A DNA stretch of 64,000 nt from JABMQB01 sp963678235. Its GTDB lineage: Bacteria > Bacteroidota > Bacteroidia > Bacteroidales > Prolixibacteraceae. The stretch's first letter is position 1. Each line of letters begins with the position of its first letter. Below, in pieces: positions 26,511 through 34,887 of this stretch. The stretch covers positions 3,472,001-3,536,000 of the forward strand of contig OY782766.1 in the NCBI GenBank assembly GCA_963678235.1, written 5' to 3'. A program made the position numbers and the translations under genes. The notes under the pieces were generated by a model, which was given only the letters and a program-made list of their open reading frames with translations, did not search any database and had not been told where the DNA came from.

Positions 26511-27983
26511 TTACTTGTTTTTCCCAAACGGTAAAGACTTTTTATTTTTTGATTCGTACCACGATGAATTCATGTCATAAATATCCATCTGATCAATCAT
26601 CAGCTCTCCTCCATTTGTAAATATTTCGTAACCGATACTTTCCTCATCAGGCGTAAAACACTTCGAAATAACCTTATCTCCGTTATTGGCAAAAATTTCA
26701 ATACTTGACCGATCTACCAAGACTTCTAATACGAGCTTATTATCGTTTGTTTTTAATGGGACATTGGTACCTAAGCAATAAAGTACTCCCCTTTTTACAT
26801 CGTATAAAATTTCGGTTCCAACAGTTTTTTTAGAGTGCCGGACCATAAGACCAAAATTATCAGAAGTTTTAATATCGAAAGTACAAATGAAGTGCTTACA
26901 ATCCCCTTTGATGTTTTTAAGGATATTATTTTTAATGCCCGGAATAATATTTTTATTCGTCCATGAATTTAATTTCCCGTGCAAAAGCTCTATTTCTTTA
27001 ACCGGGTTTCGAAGCAAATGAACGCCATCACTAAAGGTCTTTAAGGTTAACTCACAAGGAAAACTCATTTGCCCATTAAACGGCATTCCAGGATATTCGC
27101 CTCCGGACAAGGCTGCCAATTGAATTATTCTGTTATTGGTTTTTGGAAGATTAACCCAGGTTTTAGCACCCGCCAAACTTCCACCAAAATCGCTTTTTAA
27201 AAGAGCGCTTTCCGTTGTAAATGATTTCCCATCGAATGAACCAATATAATACGATTCGCCATCACCTGACAAGATCCATTTTGTCTCGTTGTCCCTTTTA
27301 TCTACATTAAGCTTAAACAAATCAGGACTTACTGATAATAGAGGGAAATGACTGGTTTCTTCCCAATCTTTTAAGTTATCAGAATTATAAAAAGTTATAC
27401 CTTTTAACATTCCATTCTCTTTGGGCATTCTTGATAAAAGCATTACCCAATTGCCCGATTCTTCATGCCAAAAAACTTTGGGAGATGCGATATCCTCTGA
27501 TTTTTCAAAAGATAAAATGGGCATATCAAAAAGTTTTTCCCAGGTATTTCCATCGTCTGTGCTATATGAACAAGAAACACCACACCCCTTGCCTGAGTAA
27601 AAAGCAACCATTGTTTTTGTGCTTCCTTTTTGTAAGCCTAAAATGTTGCTAGCATCCAAAACAATACTGCCTGAATTTATCGGGCAATCCGATTGATCCA
27701 TTGATATTGCAGGGGAAAGATGTTCCCAATGAACCAAATCAGAACTTATGGCATGTCCCCATTGAATTTTGTCTGTTAATATTGTTGAGTCTCCTACTTC
27801 ATAGAATAAGTGATATTGATCGTTAGAAAAAACCAAAGCAGCAGGTTCTTTAACTAAATTTTTTTCTGGAGTGAAATGAAATTGGGGCCTGTACAATTCA
27901 TTATAAAAATCATCCTCTGGCTTTGAAGATGTTGATAGGACAAAAATTAAACTAATTAGTATGTAATTTAATGGACTTTTCAT
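26511..27983 (-). CDS. GH32-like protein lacking all three catalytic residues
   Basis: 490 aa with a signal peptide and the full GH32 plan: a five-bladed propeller (about 30-330) and a C-terminal beta-sandwich (about 340-475). The fold landmarks RPQFHFTP, HLFYE, NSGSIV, PKVFWHE, PDLF and DRSSIEIFANNGD are kept. The catalytic motifs are not: the WMNDPNG position reads NLVKEPAAL (nucleophile Asp to Glu46), the RDP position reads ASP (Asp to Ser167), and the WECPDLF position reads SVSPDLF (acid/base Glu to Val218). A fructan hydrolase activity is therefore unlikely; a binding or sensing role is possible. No SusC/SusD, fructokinase or other fructan gene is close. Confidence 0.9.
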   Translation of the reverse strand: MKSPLNYILISLIFVLSTSSKPEDDFYNELYRPQFHFTPEKNLVKEPAALVFSNDQYHLFYEVGDSTILTDKIQWGHAISSDLVHWEHLSPAISMDQSDCPINSGSIVLDASNILGLQKGSTKTMVAFYSGKGCGVSCSYSTDDGNTWEKLFDMPILSFEKSEDIASPKVFWHEESGNWVMLLSRMPKENGMLKGITFYNSDNLKDWEETSHFPLLSVSPDLFKLNVDKRDNETKWILSGDGESYYIGSFDGKSFTTESALLKSDFGGSLAGAKTWVNLPKTNNRIIQLAALSGGEYPGMPFNGQMSFPCELTLKTFSDGVHLLRNPVKEIELLHGKLNSWTNKNIIPGIKNNILKNIKGDCKHFICTFDIKTSDNFGLMVRHSKKTVGTEILYDVKRGVLYCLGTNVPLKTNDNKLVLEVLVDRSSIEIFANNGDKVISKCFTPDEESIGYEIFTNGGELMIDQMDIYDMNSSWYESKNKKSLPFGKNK

Positions 27984-28007
27984 GGCATTGGTTTCTTAAA
28001 ATCAAAG

Positions 28008-28015
28008 CAAAAATA
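28008..28015 (-). promoter_or_regulatory. -7 promoter box TATTTTTG of the GH32-like gene
   Basis: Exact TAnnTTTG on the minus strand, 24 bases before the ATG at 27983. Confidence 0.5.
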
Positions 28016-28187
28016 GCATTTAATTTCTTTAAACATTAGGTCAACTGCGATGTTTGTATTTTAAATACATTGTGCAAAACAATTATGAACAATTGTCTCT
28101 TAAAAGGTTTAACCAACATATGTTTATCAAGAAAAATATAAAAAAGTATAAATCTATTTCCCGCTATTCTATAAAATAATAACTTGC

Positions 28188-30704
28188 ATGAGAATAATTA
28201 AATTGAATACAATGACCTCATATTTTCAAAAAATATTACCAGTAATAATGTTTCTGGGATTCTTTTCGTCATTTGCACAAACAATAGATAAAAGAAATCT
28301 TGTTCAAATGGATCCAATAGTGTGTTATGCATCCGGTTTGGTTGAAAAATCATCAATTCCACCACCTGAAGCTTATCTTAAAAGGTTAAAATCAGGAAAT
28401 GATAAAACAGCCAACATTATTGTAGACTATATTGGATTTTCCCAAGAAGCTAAAGCATCTTTCCAGGCGGCAGTTGAAATATGGGAATATTTAATTGATT
28501 CCGACATACCAATTTACATACAAGCAACATGGAGCTCTTCATTAGATGACAACGTTTTAGGCAGCTGTGGGGCAACCTATTTCGGGCATAATTTTGAAGG
28601 AGCTTTACAAAAAGACACCTATTATCCGATTGCATTGGTCGAAAAGCTTTTAAGGGAAGAAGTTACCGATGAAAACGATCCAGACATGGCTGCCCAATTT
28701 AATAGCAAAATCAATTGGTATTATGGGACGGATGGAAATCCTCCTTTCAATAAATATGATTTGATATCTACAGTATTACATGAAATTGGCCATGGTTTAG
28801 GCTTTATTGGTTTTATGGATAAAAGCGGACTGGTTGGAAGTTATGATGGCTTTGGCGACAATGAACCAACTTCTTTCGACCGTTATATTGCAACAGGAAC
28901 AGGGCAAAAATTAACCGATACCAATATATTCCCGAATCCATCTTCAGAACTTGGGAATCAACTTACATCGAATAGCTTATGGTTTTACAGCCCTGTTTTT
29001 GTAAACTCAGGTGTGAACCCAAAGCCCAGATTATATGCTCCTTTTACCTGGAACGATGGATCCAGTGTTTATCACTTAAACGATGCAACTTACCCATCAG
29101 GAAATATAAATTCATTGATGACCCATGCCGCAGGATTGGGGGAGTCAATACTTGATCCGGGACCAATTACAATGGAAATTTTAGCAGATATCGGATGGAA
29201 ATCAATCCAAATAACACATGAAAATGTGAAAGATATTGAAACCATTCCAGAAGCTAGAAAAATTGAAGCAGAGATTCATAGCGATTACCCGCTGGATTCC
29301 ACTGCTATTATTCTTTACTATTCAAAAGATGCATTTTCAACTTATGACTCAAGTTTATTTACCATTAACAAATCAACCAATAAATTTGAAGCATTAATGC
29401 CCCTCTCATCCGACATTACAAAGATCAATTATTATATTTCTGCCCGTGATGATAAAAACAGAGCATTTACCAAGCCATCATTTGCACCTGAAGATTCCTA
29501 TGAATTCTCTGTCGGACCTGACAATTCTTTTCCAACAATTACACACGAAAAGATCCCCTATTTTTTATTAGGAAGTAATATGGATATTATTGCAGATGCG
29601 GACGATAATTTGGGCATAGATACCATTTATGTTGAACACTTTTTAAATGGTGTACAACAACCTTCTTTTGGATTAACAAAACAAAAAGGAACAAAGTATG
29701 TCGGAAAATTCAACTTTGGTGGATCGGAACCTGTTGACGGGGATACAATAAACTACAGACTTGTTGCAATTGATGCTTCTTCCTCAAAAAACACCACGTT
29801 TTTACCAGCAAGAAAGCCATTTGAAATCAATGTTGAACAAGTGTTTGAGCCGATTAACCGATTCACCTCTGATTTAGCATTAGACAAACGGGAATTTATA
29901 AGTAGTGATTTTACAGTTGGACACATTTCAGGATTTGATAATGATGCATTACACAGTCCCCATCCTTACCCTGAAGCCATTGAGGCCGGATTAAGTTTTA
30001 ATTTCACAGCAATATTAAAGTATCCAATAATAATTGCTGACGGTGGAAGTTTTTCTTATGATGAAGTCGTTTTAGTTGAACCAGGTGCAGATTTAAACTC
30101 TTATGGAGATCCTGATTTTTGGGATTATGTAATTGTGGAAGGAAGCAAAGATATGGGAAATAATTGGCTTCCGCTAATTGATGGGTACGACTCGGGAGAG
30201 AATACTTTATGGGCAAATGCATACAATCAAAATATTGTTGAAAACAATTCTACTACAGTAGGAACAAAAGATTTATTTATTCCAAAAACTATTGTATTAA
30301 CAGAAAATGAAAACTTTGTCGCCGGAGATACAATCCTTATCCGGTTCCGCTTATATTCCGACCAGCTTTCTGCAGGCTGGGGCTGGGCAATTGATAATAT
30401 CAGAATACAGATACCAACTGCCAATGAAACTGTCCCATCAGAGATCGTCCAAAATGCCTATTTATACCCGAACCCTTTAAAAGATGAATTAAATGTTTCT
30501 ATCGTTACATACAAGCCATTGAATCAAATCTCTTGTGACATTTATAATTCCTTTGGTCAATTGGTCCTAACAAAAAACCAAAGTGCTTTCGGAAATAATT
30601 TCTTGGACAAAATAGATGTCTCAGGATTAACTTCAGGAATGTATGTTGTGAAATTGACTGTAAATGGGCAAGTTATTGAAGCAAAAAAGATAATGAAAAA
30701 ATAG
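28188..30704 (+). CDS. secreted zinc metallopeptidase-like protein with T9SS sorting domain
   Basis: 838 aa. A signal peptide (SYFQKILPVIMFLGFFSSFA) leads into a catalytic-looking region with TVLHEIGHGLGFIGF at about 195-209; HExxH is intact, but the metzincin third His at the expected place is Gly, so the third ligand is uncertain. The middle (about 350-560) looks like two beta-sandwich repeats, then a jelly-roll region (about 590-750). The last 75 residues (AYLYPNPLKDELNV...SGMYVVKLTVNGQ, abridged) form a type A T9SS sorting domain, so the protein is exported through the outer membrane and attached. Start could also be the ATG at 28212. Substrate unknown. Confidence 0.85.
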   Translation: MRIIKLNTMTSYFQKILPVIMFLGFFSSFAQTIDKRNLVQMDPIVCYASGLVEKSSIPPPEAYLKRLKSGNDKTANIIVDYIGFSQEAKASFQAAVEIWEYLIDSDIPIYIQATWSSSLDDNVLGSCGATYFGHNFEGALQKDTYYPIALVEKLLREEVTDENDPDMAAQFNSKINWYYGTDGNPPFNKYDLISTVLHEIGHGLGFIGFMDKSGLVGSYDGFGDNEPTSFDRYIATGTGQKLTDTNIFPNPSSELGNQLTSNSLWFYSPVFVNSGVNPKPRLYAPFTWNDGSSVYHLNDATYPSGNINSLMTHAAGLGESILDPGPITMEILADIGWKSIQITHENVKDIETIPEARKIEAEIHSDYPLDSTAIILYYSKDAFSTYDSSLFTINKSTNKFEALMPLSSDITKINYYISARDDKNRAFTKPSFAPEDSYEFSVGPDNSFPTITHEKIPYFLLGSNMDIIADADDNLGIDTIYVEHFLNGVQQPSFGLTKQKGTKYVGKFNFGGSEPVDGDTINYRLVAIDASSSKNTTFLPARKPFEINVEQVFEPINRFTSDLALDKREFISSDFTVGHISGFDNDALHSPHPYPEAIEAGLSFNFTAILKYPIIIADGGSFSYDEVVLVEPGADLNSYGDPDFWDYVIVEGSKDMGNNWLPLIDGYDSGENTLWANAYNQNIVENNSTTVGTKDLFIPKTIVLTENENFVAGDTILIRFRLYSDQLSAGWGWAIDNIRIQIPTANETVPSEIVQNAYLYPNPLKDELNVSIVTYKPLNQISCDIYNSFGQLVLTKNQSAFGNNFLDKIDVSGLTSGMYVVKLTVNGQVIEAKKIMKK

Positions 30705-30756
30705 GTATTGGAGAATATTTAAACTTAACATGGAAAGATTGATTATCATTAAATGT

Positions 30757-30785
30757 TTTGTTTTTAAAATATATCTCTATATTTG
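30757..30785 (+). promoter_or_regulatory. promoter of the tyrA-aroF operon (TTTG-N17-TATATTTG)
   Basis: TTTG at 30757-30760 and the exact -7 box TATATTTG at 30778-30785, 17 bases apart. Transcription should start near 30790, about 15 bases before the leader peptide ATG. Confidence 0.75.
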
Positions 30786-30804
30786 CTACCGAAAAGAAGA
30801 GAAA

Positions 30805-30876
30805 ATGAAAATTTTAAATAACAATTCATATTATTTCTGGTATTACTTTTTTGGTTCTCCACAAGGGATCAGGTAA
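30805..30876 (+). CDS. aromatic leader peptide of the tyrA-aroF attenuator
   Basis: 23 codons reading M-K-I-L-N-N-N-S-YYFWYYFF-G-S-P-Q-G-I-R. Eight consecutive aromatic codons (30829-30852: five kinds of Tyr, Phe and Trp codons) are far beyond chance, and the ORF sits between a good promoter and a terminator in front of aromatic biosynthesis genes. AGAAGAG precedes the ATG. The peptide itself probably has no function: ribosome stalling at the aromatic run when charged Tyr, Phe or Trp tRNA is short would let the downstream terminator be bypassed. GGGATC at 30865-30870, within the last codons, can pair with GGTCCC of the terminator's left arm (one G-U pair), a candidate antiterminator. Confidence 0.9.
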   Translation: MKILNNNSYYFWYYFFGSPQGIR

Positions 30877-30910
30877 TACTCTATTGTTATTTAAAAAGAC
30901 AATATACCAA

Positions 30911-30939
30911 GGGTCCCGATTTAATCAGGACCCTTTTTT
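30911..30939 (+). terminator. attenuator terminator upstream of tyrA
   Basis: Stem GGGTCC / GGACCC (30911-30916, 30928-30933) extended by GAT/ATC after one mismatch, followed by TTTTTT. It lies 35 bases after the leader peptide stop and 21 before the tyrA ATG, so it must be conditional. Confidence 0.9.
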
Positions 30940-30959
30940 ATTATATAAACTTTAAGAAC

Positions 30960-31856
30960 ATGAACGTAACTATTATCGGACTTGGCTTGATTGGAGGATC
31001 GCTTGCAAAAGACCTGCGAAGAACAAAATTCGCCGATACGATTACCGGAATTGATAAAAGCGAAGCAAATGCCAAAGAAGCACTTAAACTGGGCGTAGTA
31101 GATAAAATCTGCAGTTTTGAAGAAGGCTTAAAAAATGCCGATCTTGTGATTATTGCCATCCCGGTTGATAAAGTACTGGAAGTTCTTCCCAAGGTTTTGG
31201 ATATTGTTCCTGAGGGTACAACAGTTACCGAAATGGGATCAACCAAAAGAATGATTGTTGAATCGGTTAAAAACCATCCCCGCAGAAAATGTTTTATTCC
31301 CGCCCACCCAATGTCTGGAACCGAAAATTCAGGCCCCGGGGCAGCAATCGAAAACCTGTTTAAAGGAAAAATTACCATCATTTGCGATCAGGAACAAAGC
31401 GGTCCACAACACCTGGCATTGGTTGAAAAAATGTTTCATTTAATTGGAATGGACATTGCCTATATGACTTCAGATGAACAAGACCATACAACAGCTTTTG
31501 TTTCCCATTTACCGCATGCTGCAGCATACGCGCTGGCAAACGCTGTTCAAGATAAAGAAGAAGGCAGCATTATTTTTGACCTTGCAAGTGGTGGTTTTCG
31601 TTCTACTGTGCGACTGGCAAAAAGCTCATCGACTATGTGGCATCCTATATTTCAACAAAACAATGACTACGTTGTTGAATCACTTAATGCATACATAAAA
31701 CACCTGAAAGAATTCAGGGACAGCATGAAAAATAAAGACTACGACAAGTTATTGGCTTTGATTGAAAATGCAAATAATATACGGGGAATACTCGATGGTG
31801 AAGGACTATCCCTAATAAAAAATCAAGAAACAAATGTAAAATTATATACTAAATAG
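30960..31856 (+). CDS. tyrA: prephenate dehydrogenase
   Basis: 298 aa. NAD(P)-dependent oxidation of prephenate to 4-hydroxyphenylpyruvate, the tyrosine branch. The Rossmann motif VTIIGLGLIGGSLAKDL starts at residue 3, and TEMGSTK, the catalytic His region FIPAHPMSGTENSGPGAA and the later SHLPHAAAYALA helix match the family. No ACT or chorismate mutase domain is attached; chorismate mutase is supplied by the next gene, two bases downstream. Expression is probably controlled by the leader-peptide attenuator in front. Confidence 0.95.
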   Translation: MNVTIIGLGLIGGSLAKDLRRTKFADTITGIDKSEANAKEALKLGVVDKICSFEEGLKNADLVIIAIPVDKVLEVLPKVLDIVPEGTTVTEMGSTKRMIVESVKNHPRRKCFIPAHPMSGTENSGPGAAIENLFKGKITIICDQEQSGPQHLALVEKMFHLIGMDIAYMTSDEQDHTTAFVSHLPHAAAYALANAVQDKEEGSIIFDLASGGFRSTVRLAKSSSTMWHPIFQQNNDYVVESLNAYIKHLKEFRDSMKNKDYDKLLALIENANNIRGILDGEGLSLIKNQETNVKLYTK

Positions 31857-31858
31857 TT

Positions 31859-32950
31859 ATGGGAATTCAATTAAACATTAATCCGATAAAAACGTGGTTG
31901 CCAAAAATCGATAACCCGTTATTAATATCAGGACCCTGTAGCCTTGAGTCGGAAGAGCAGGCAATGGAAACAGCTAAATTGCTGGCTAAAGATAAGCGTG
32001 TATTTGTTTACAGGGGCGGGGTTTGGAAGCCAAGAACACGTCCGGGATCGTTTGAAGGAATGGGATCTGTTGCATTGCAATGGTTAGCAAATGTGAAAAA
32101 AGAAACAGGTTTATTGGTAGGTACAGAAATCGCCAATGCCCAACACACCGAAGAAGCGCTAAAAGCAGGAATTGATGTACTTTGGGTTGGGGCACGTTCT
32201 ACCGCAAGCCCATTTGTAGTGCAGGAAATTGCAGATGTTTTAAAAGGAACTGATGCAATTGTTATGGTTAAAAACCCGGTTAACCCGGATGTTCAGCTTT
32301 GGATGGGCGCACTGGAACGTATTAACCAGGCAGGAATTAATAACCTTGTGGCTATTCACCGCGGATTTACGCCTTTTAGGGACACAAAATACAGAAACTA
32401 CCCTAGCTGGAAAACTGTTATTGAATTGAAGAGGTTGCTTCCAAGCCTTCCAATTATTTGCGACCCGAGCCATATTGCCGGAAAAAGGGAATTCCTTGGT
32501 GAGATTTCTCAAAAAGCATTTGACATGGGAATGGACGGATTAATGATTGAGTCGCACAGGGATCCGTCATGTGCACTAAGCGATAAAGATCAACAGGTTA
32601 CCCCGGAAGAGCTTTCAAAAATCCTTGATAAACTGGTGATTCGAAATTCAGCGGTAACAAATCCTCAATTCGAAAACCAATTAGACCTTTTGCGCTCAAG
32701 GATTGATGCAATTGACACAGAGCTTTTAGAAATGCTTGCTTCAAGAATGGAAATTGCTAAGCAAATCGGTAAGTATAAAAAAGAAAACAATGTAACGGCT
32801 TTGCAAATAAACCGGTGGTCCGAATTAATGGAAAACCGGGTTAAAATCGGAACAGATCTCTCTTTAAATAAAACATTTATAAAAATATTATTTCAGTTGA
32901 TTCACGAAGATTCAGTTCGTATGCAAACTGAAATTATGGATGAGGAATAA
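31859..32950 (+). CDS. bifunctional DAHP synthase/chorismate mutase
   Basis: 363 aa. Residues 1-260 are a type I-beta (KDO8P synthase-like) DAHP synthase: ISGPCSLESEEQ, VYRGGVWKPRTRPGSFEG, IHRGFTPFRDTKYRN and CDPSHIAGKREF. Residues about 275-363 are an AroQ-type chorismate mutase (LLRSRIDAIDTELLEMLASR, MEIAKQIGKYK, NRWSELMENR). The protein thus catalyses the first shikimate step and the first step towards Phe and Tyr; such fusions allow feedback control through the mutase domain. Second gene of the attenuated operon and directly followed by a terminator. The symbol aroF or aroG is in use for similar genes. Confidence 0.95.
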   Translation: MGIQLNINPIKTWLPKIDNPLLISGPCSLESEEQAMETAKLLAKDKRVFVYRGGVWKPRTRPGSFEGMGSVALQWLANVKKETGLLVGTEIANAQHTEEALKAGIDVLWVGARSTASPFVVQEIADVLKGTDAIVMVKNPVNPDVQLWMGALERINQAGINNLVAIHRGFTPFRDTKYRNYPSWKTVIELKRLLPSLPIICDPSHIAGKREFLGEISQKAFDMGMDGLMIESHRDPSCALSDKDQQVTPEELSKILDKLVIRNSAVTNPQFENQLDLLRSRIDAIDTELLEMLASRMEIAKQIGKYKKENNVTALQINRWSELMENRVKIGTDLSLNKTFIKILFQLIHEDSVRMQTEIMDEE

Positions 32951-32973
32951 ATTCCTAATTTCTTTAAGAATAT

Positions 32974-33010
32974 AAAAGGAGATCAATCTAAAAAAGGTTG
33001 TTCTCCTTTT
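32974..33010 (+). terminator. intrinsic terminator of the tyrA operon
   Basis: Nine-base stem AAAAGGAGA / TCTCCTTTT with further inner pairing CAATC/GGTTG, followed by T residues that run into the stop of the convergent ALDH gene. Confidence 0.9.
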
Positions 33011-33011
33011 T

Positions 33012-34376
33012 TTATTTCATTAAAAACCGTAACAATTTGTAGTGCATATTTTTATATGGAACATATCGAAATGGCAAATCAAAAAAAGTTGTGCTTTTTA
33101 TTATCGATTTTGAATGTGAAAAAGTATCAAAATTATATTTCCCGTGGTACTTCCCTATGCCGCTTGCACCAACTCCACCAAATGGCAAGTTGTTGTTTAC
33201 AAAATGTAATACAACCTCATTTATGCCTGCATCGCCTGATGATAATTCCTGAAGTACCTTTTGTTGGTTGAGTTTATTTTCGGAAAAATAATACAAAGCC
33301 AGTGATTTTTCTTTGGATTGTAAAAGTTGAATAAGGTCGTCCAGGTTTTCAAAGGATTGTACCGAAAGAATTGGTCCAAAAATCTCTTCTTTCATAATAT
33401 TTGAACGCGCATCGGCATCTAAAACAATTGTTGGCTCTAACCATTGTCCATTTATTTTACCACCAAATCCGATTTTCTCACCTTCTGTAATTTGTTGTAA
33501 CCTTTTTATATTGCTTTCATCAACAATTTTTGAGAACTCGTTTCTTTCCCTCGAAATAGAAATAAATTTTTGAAATTCCGTAATAAGCAATTCCTGAAAC
33601 CTTTCCCGAATAGATACATGTACGTACAGCGTATCAGGAGCCACACACGATTGACCCGCATTAAGGAGCTTTCCCCAGGTTATTTTTCTGGCTGCATTAA
33701 TTAGATTGGCATCTTTGTCAACAATCACGGGATTTTTCCCACCGAGTTCTAAAACTACAGGAGTGAGGTTTTTTGCTGCGGCCTCGGCTACAATTTTACC
33801 AACAAGTGTACTCCCGGTAAAGAATATAAAATCCCATTTTTTTTGCAAAAGTAGTTTACTTGTTTCCAGGCCTCCATCTACACAAACAGCATGGACTTCA
33901 TCAAAAACATCCTCAATTATTTTTGTAATAACACGGCTCGTTGCAAGGGTTTTATCCGAAGCTTTCACTACAACTGTATTTCCTGCTGCTATAGCCCCCA
34001 CAAGCGGTATCATCACCAATTGAAATGGAAAATTAAATGGACCAACAATTAAAGTTTGCCCGAAAGGTTCTTTATGCACGTAGCTTCGTGATGGGAATAA
34101 ATAAAGCGGGGTTTTTGCCTTCTGTGGCTTTGCCCATTTTTTCAGCCTTTTTAGGCACGTATTAATTTCCAATTTAACAAGCCCAATTTCCGAAGTATAT
34201 GCTTCAAATATGCATTTCCCTAAATCGTCATTTAATGCTTGTAATATTTCACTTTCTCTCATTACAAGTACCTTTTTAAGTACCTTAAGGCGTTCAAAAC
34301 GATACGATACCTTTTTTGATTTGCCTGAGTTAAAGAATATTTTCTGTGATTGAAGAATAGAATCGATGTGATCCAT
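33012..34376 (-). CDS. aldehyde dehydrogenase, ALDH3-like
   Basis: 454 aa, the compact size of class 3 enzymes, NAD(P)-dependent oxidation of aldehydes to acids. Present are the Asn motif GPFNFPFQL, the cofactor motif FTGSTLVGK, the general base in VVLELGGKNPVIVD and the nucleophile Cys in NAGQSCVAPD, then EEIFGPILSV and NLPFGGVGASGIGKYHG. The C-terminus (FRYVPYKNMHYKLLRFLMK) is hydrophobic and basic, as in fatty aldehyde dehydrogenases that touch membranes. Encoded alone. Substrate uncertain. Confidence 0.92.
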   Translation of the reverse strand: MDHIDSILQSQKIFFNSGKSKKVSYRFERLKVLKKVLVMRESEILQALNDDLGKCIFEAYTSEIGLVKLEINTCLKRLKKWAKPQKAKTPLYLFPSRSYVHKEPFGQTLIVGPFNFPFQLVMIPLVGAIAAGNTVVVKASDKTLATSRVITKIIEDVFDEVHAVCVDGGLETSKLLLQKKWDFIFFTGSTLVGKIVAEAAAKNLTPVVLELGGKNPVIVDKDANLINAARKITWGKLLNAGQSCVAPDTLYVHVSIRERFQELLITEFQKFISISRERNEFSKIVDESNIKRLQQITEGEKIGFGGKINGQWLEPTIVLDADARSNIMKEEIFGPILSVQSFENLDDLIQLLQSKEKSLALYYFSENKLNQQKVLQELSSGDAGINEVVLHFVNNNLPFGGVGASGIGKYHGKYNFDTFSHSKSIIKSTTFFDLPFRYVPYKNMHYKLLRFLMK

Positions 34377-34408
34377 GGTTTACCATTTTTTGTTAAAGGT
34401 AAACAATT

Positions 34409-34786
34409 CTATGGGTGATTATTTAGGGCAATTAGTTTTTTAAGGGCTTTTTTCATTCCTTTCTCTATCTCTGAATACGGGATTTTATCCTTGGCAATAT
34501 AAATAAACATAAGTGCCATCCGATTCCCATTAACTTCAGAGTAAAACTGAGGTTTCTGAAGCCTGTATGCTTCCCTCATCCTTCTTTTTAAATGGTTTCT
34601 GGCAACTGCCTTTTTAAATAATCTTTTGCTTACACTAAACGCAACCTGTACCGGATGCTCTTCGGGCGTAATATTTTTCAAATAAACCACCTTTATTGGA
34701 TATGCCAGCATCGAATCCCCTTTTTGAAAGAGTTGTTCAATAAGCTTTCTGCTATGCAGCCTTTCTGTTTTCTTAAGTGTAAACAT
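34409..34786 (-). CDS. rnpA: ribonuclease P protein component
   Basis: 125 aa from the ATG at 34786 (MFTLKKTERLHSRKLI), preferred to an upstream in-frame ATG because it starts at the conserved position. The RNA-binding helix KKAVARNHLKRRMREAYR is the family signature; VAFSVSKRL precedes it. It helps the RNase P RNA process tRNA 5' ends. The usual neighbours rpmH and yidD are not present; hemD lies upstream, separated by a terminator. Confidence 0.94.
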   Translation of the reverse strand: MFTLKKTERLHSRKLIEQLFQKGDSMLAYPIKVVYLKNITPEEHPVQVAFSVSKRLFKKAVARNHLKRRMREAYRLQKPQFYSEVNGNRMALMFIYIAKDKIPYSEIEKGMKKALKKLIALNNHP

Positions 34787-34839
34787 CCTTGAGCAATAAT
34801 TACCTAAATTAATGAAAGCTTTGCCAAGATACAAAGAAA

Positions 34840-34867
34840 AAGGCTGACCTATTTTTAAGCCAGCCTT
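34840..34867 (-). terminator. terminator between hemD and rnpA
   Basis: AAGGCTG (34840-34846) / CAGCCTT (34861-34867); on the minus strand the stem is followed by TTTTTC. It follows the hemD stop and ends before the rnpA start. Confidence 0.8.
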
Positions 34868-34887
34868 ATTATAATTGAAGTATGTTT

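Noticed and set aside
26511..27983. Active levanase or fructanase
   Set aside because: All three catalytic carboxylate motifs are altered and no fructan locus surrounds it.
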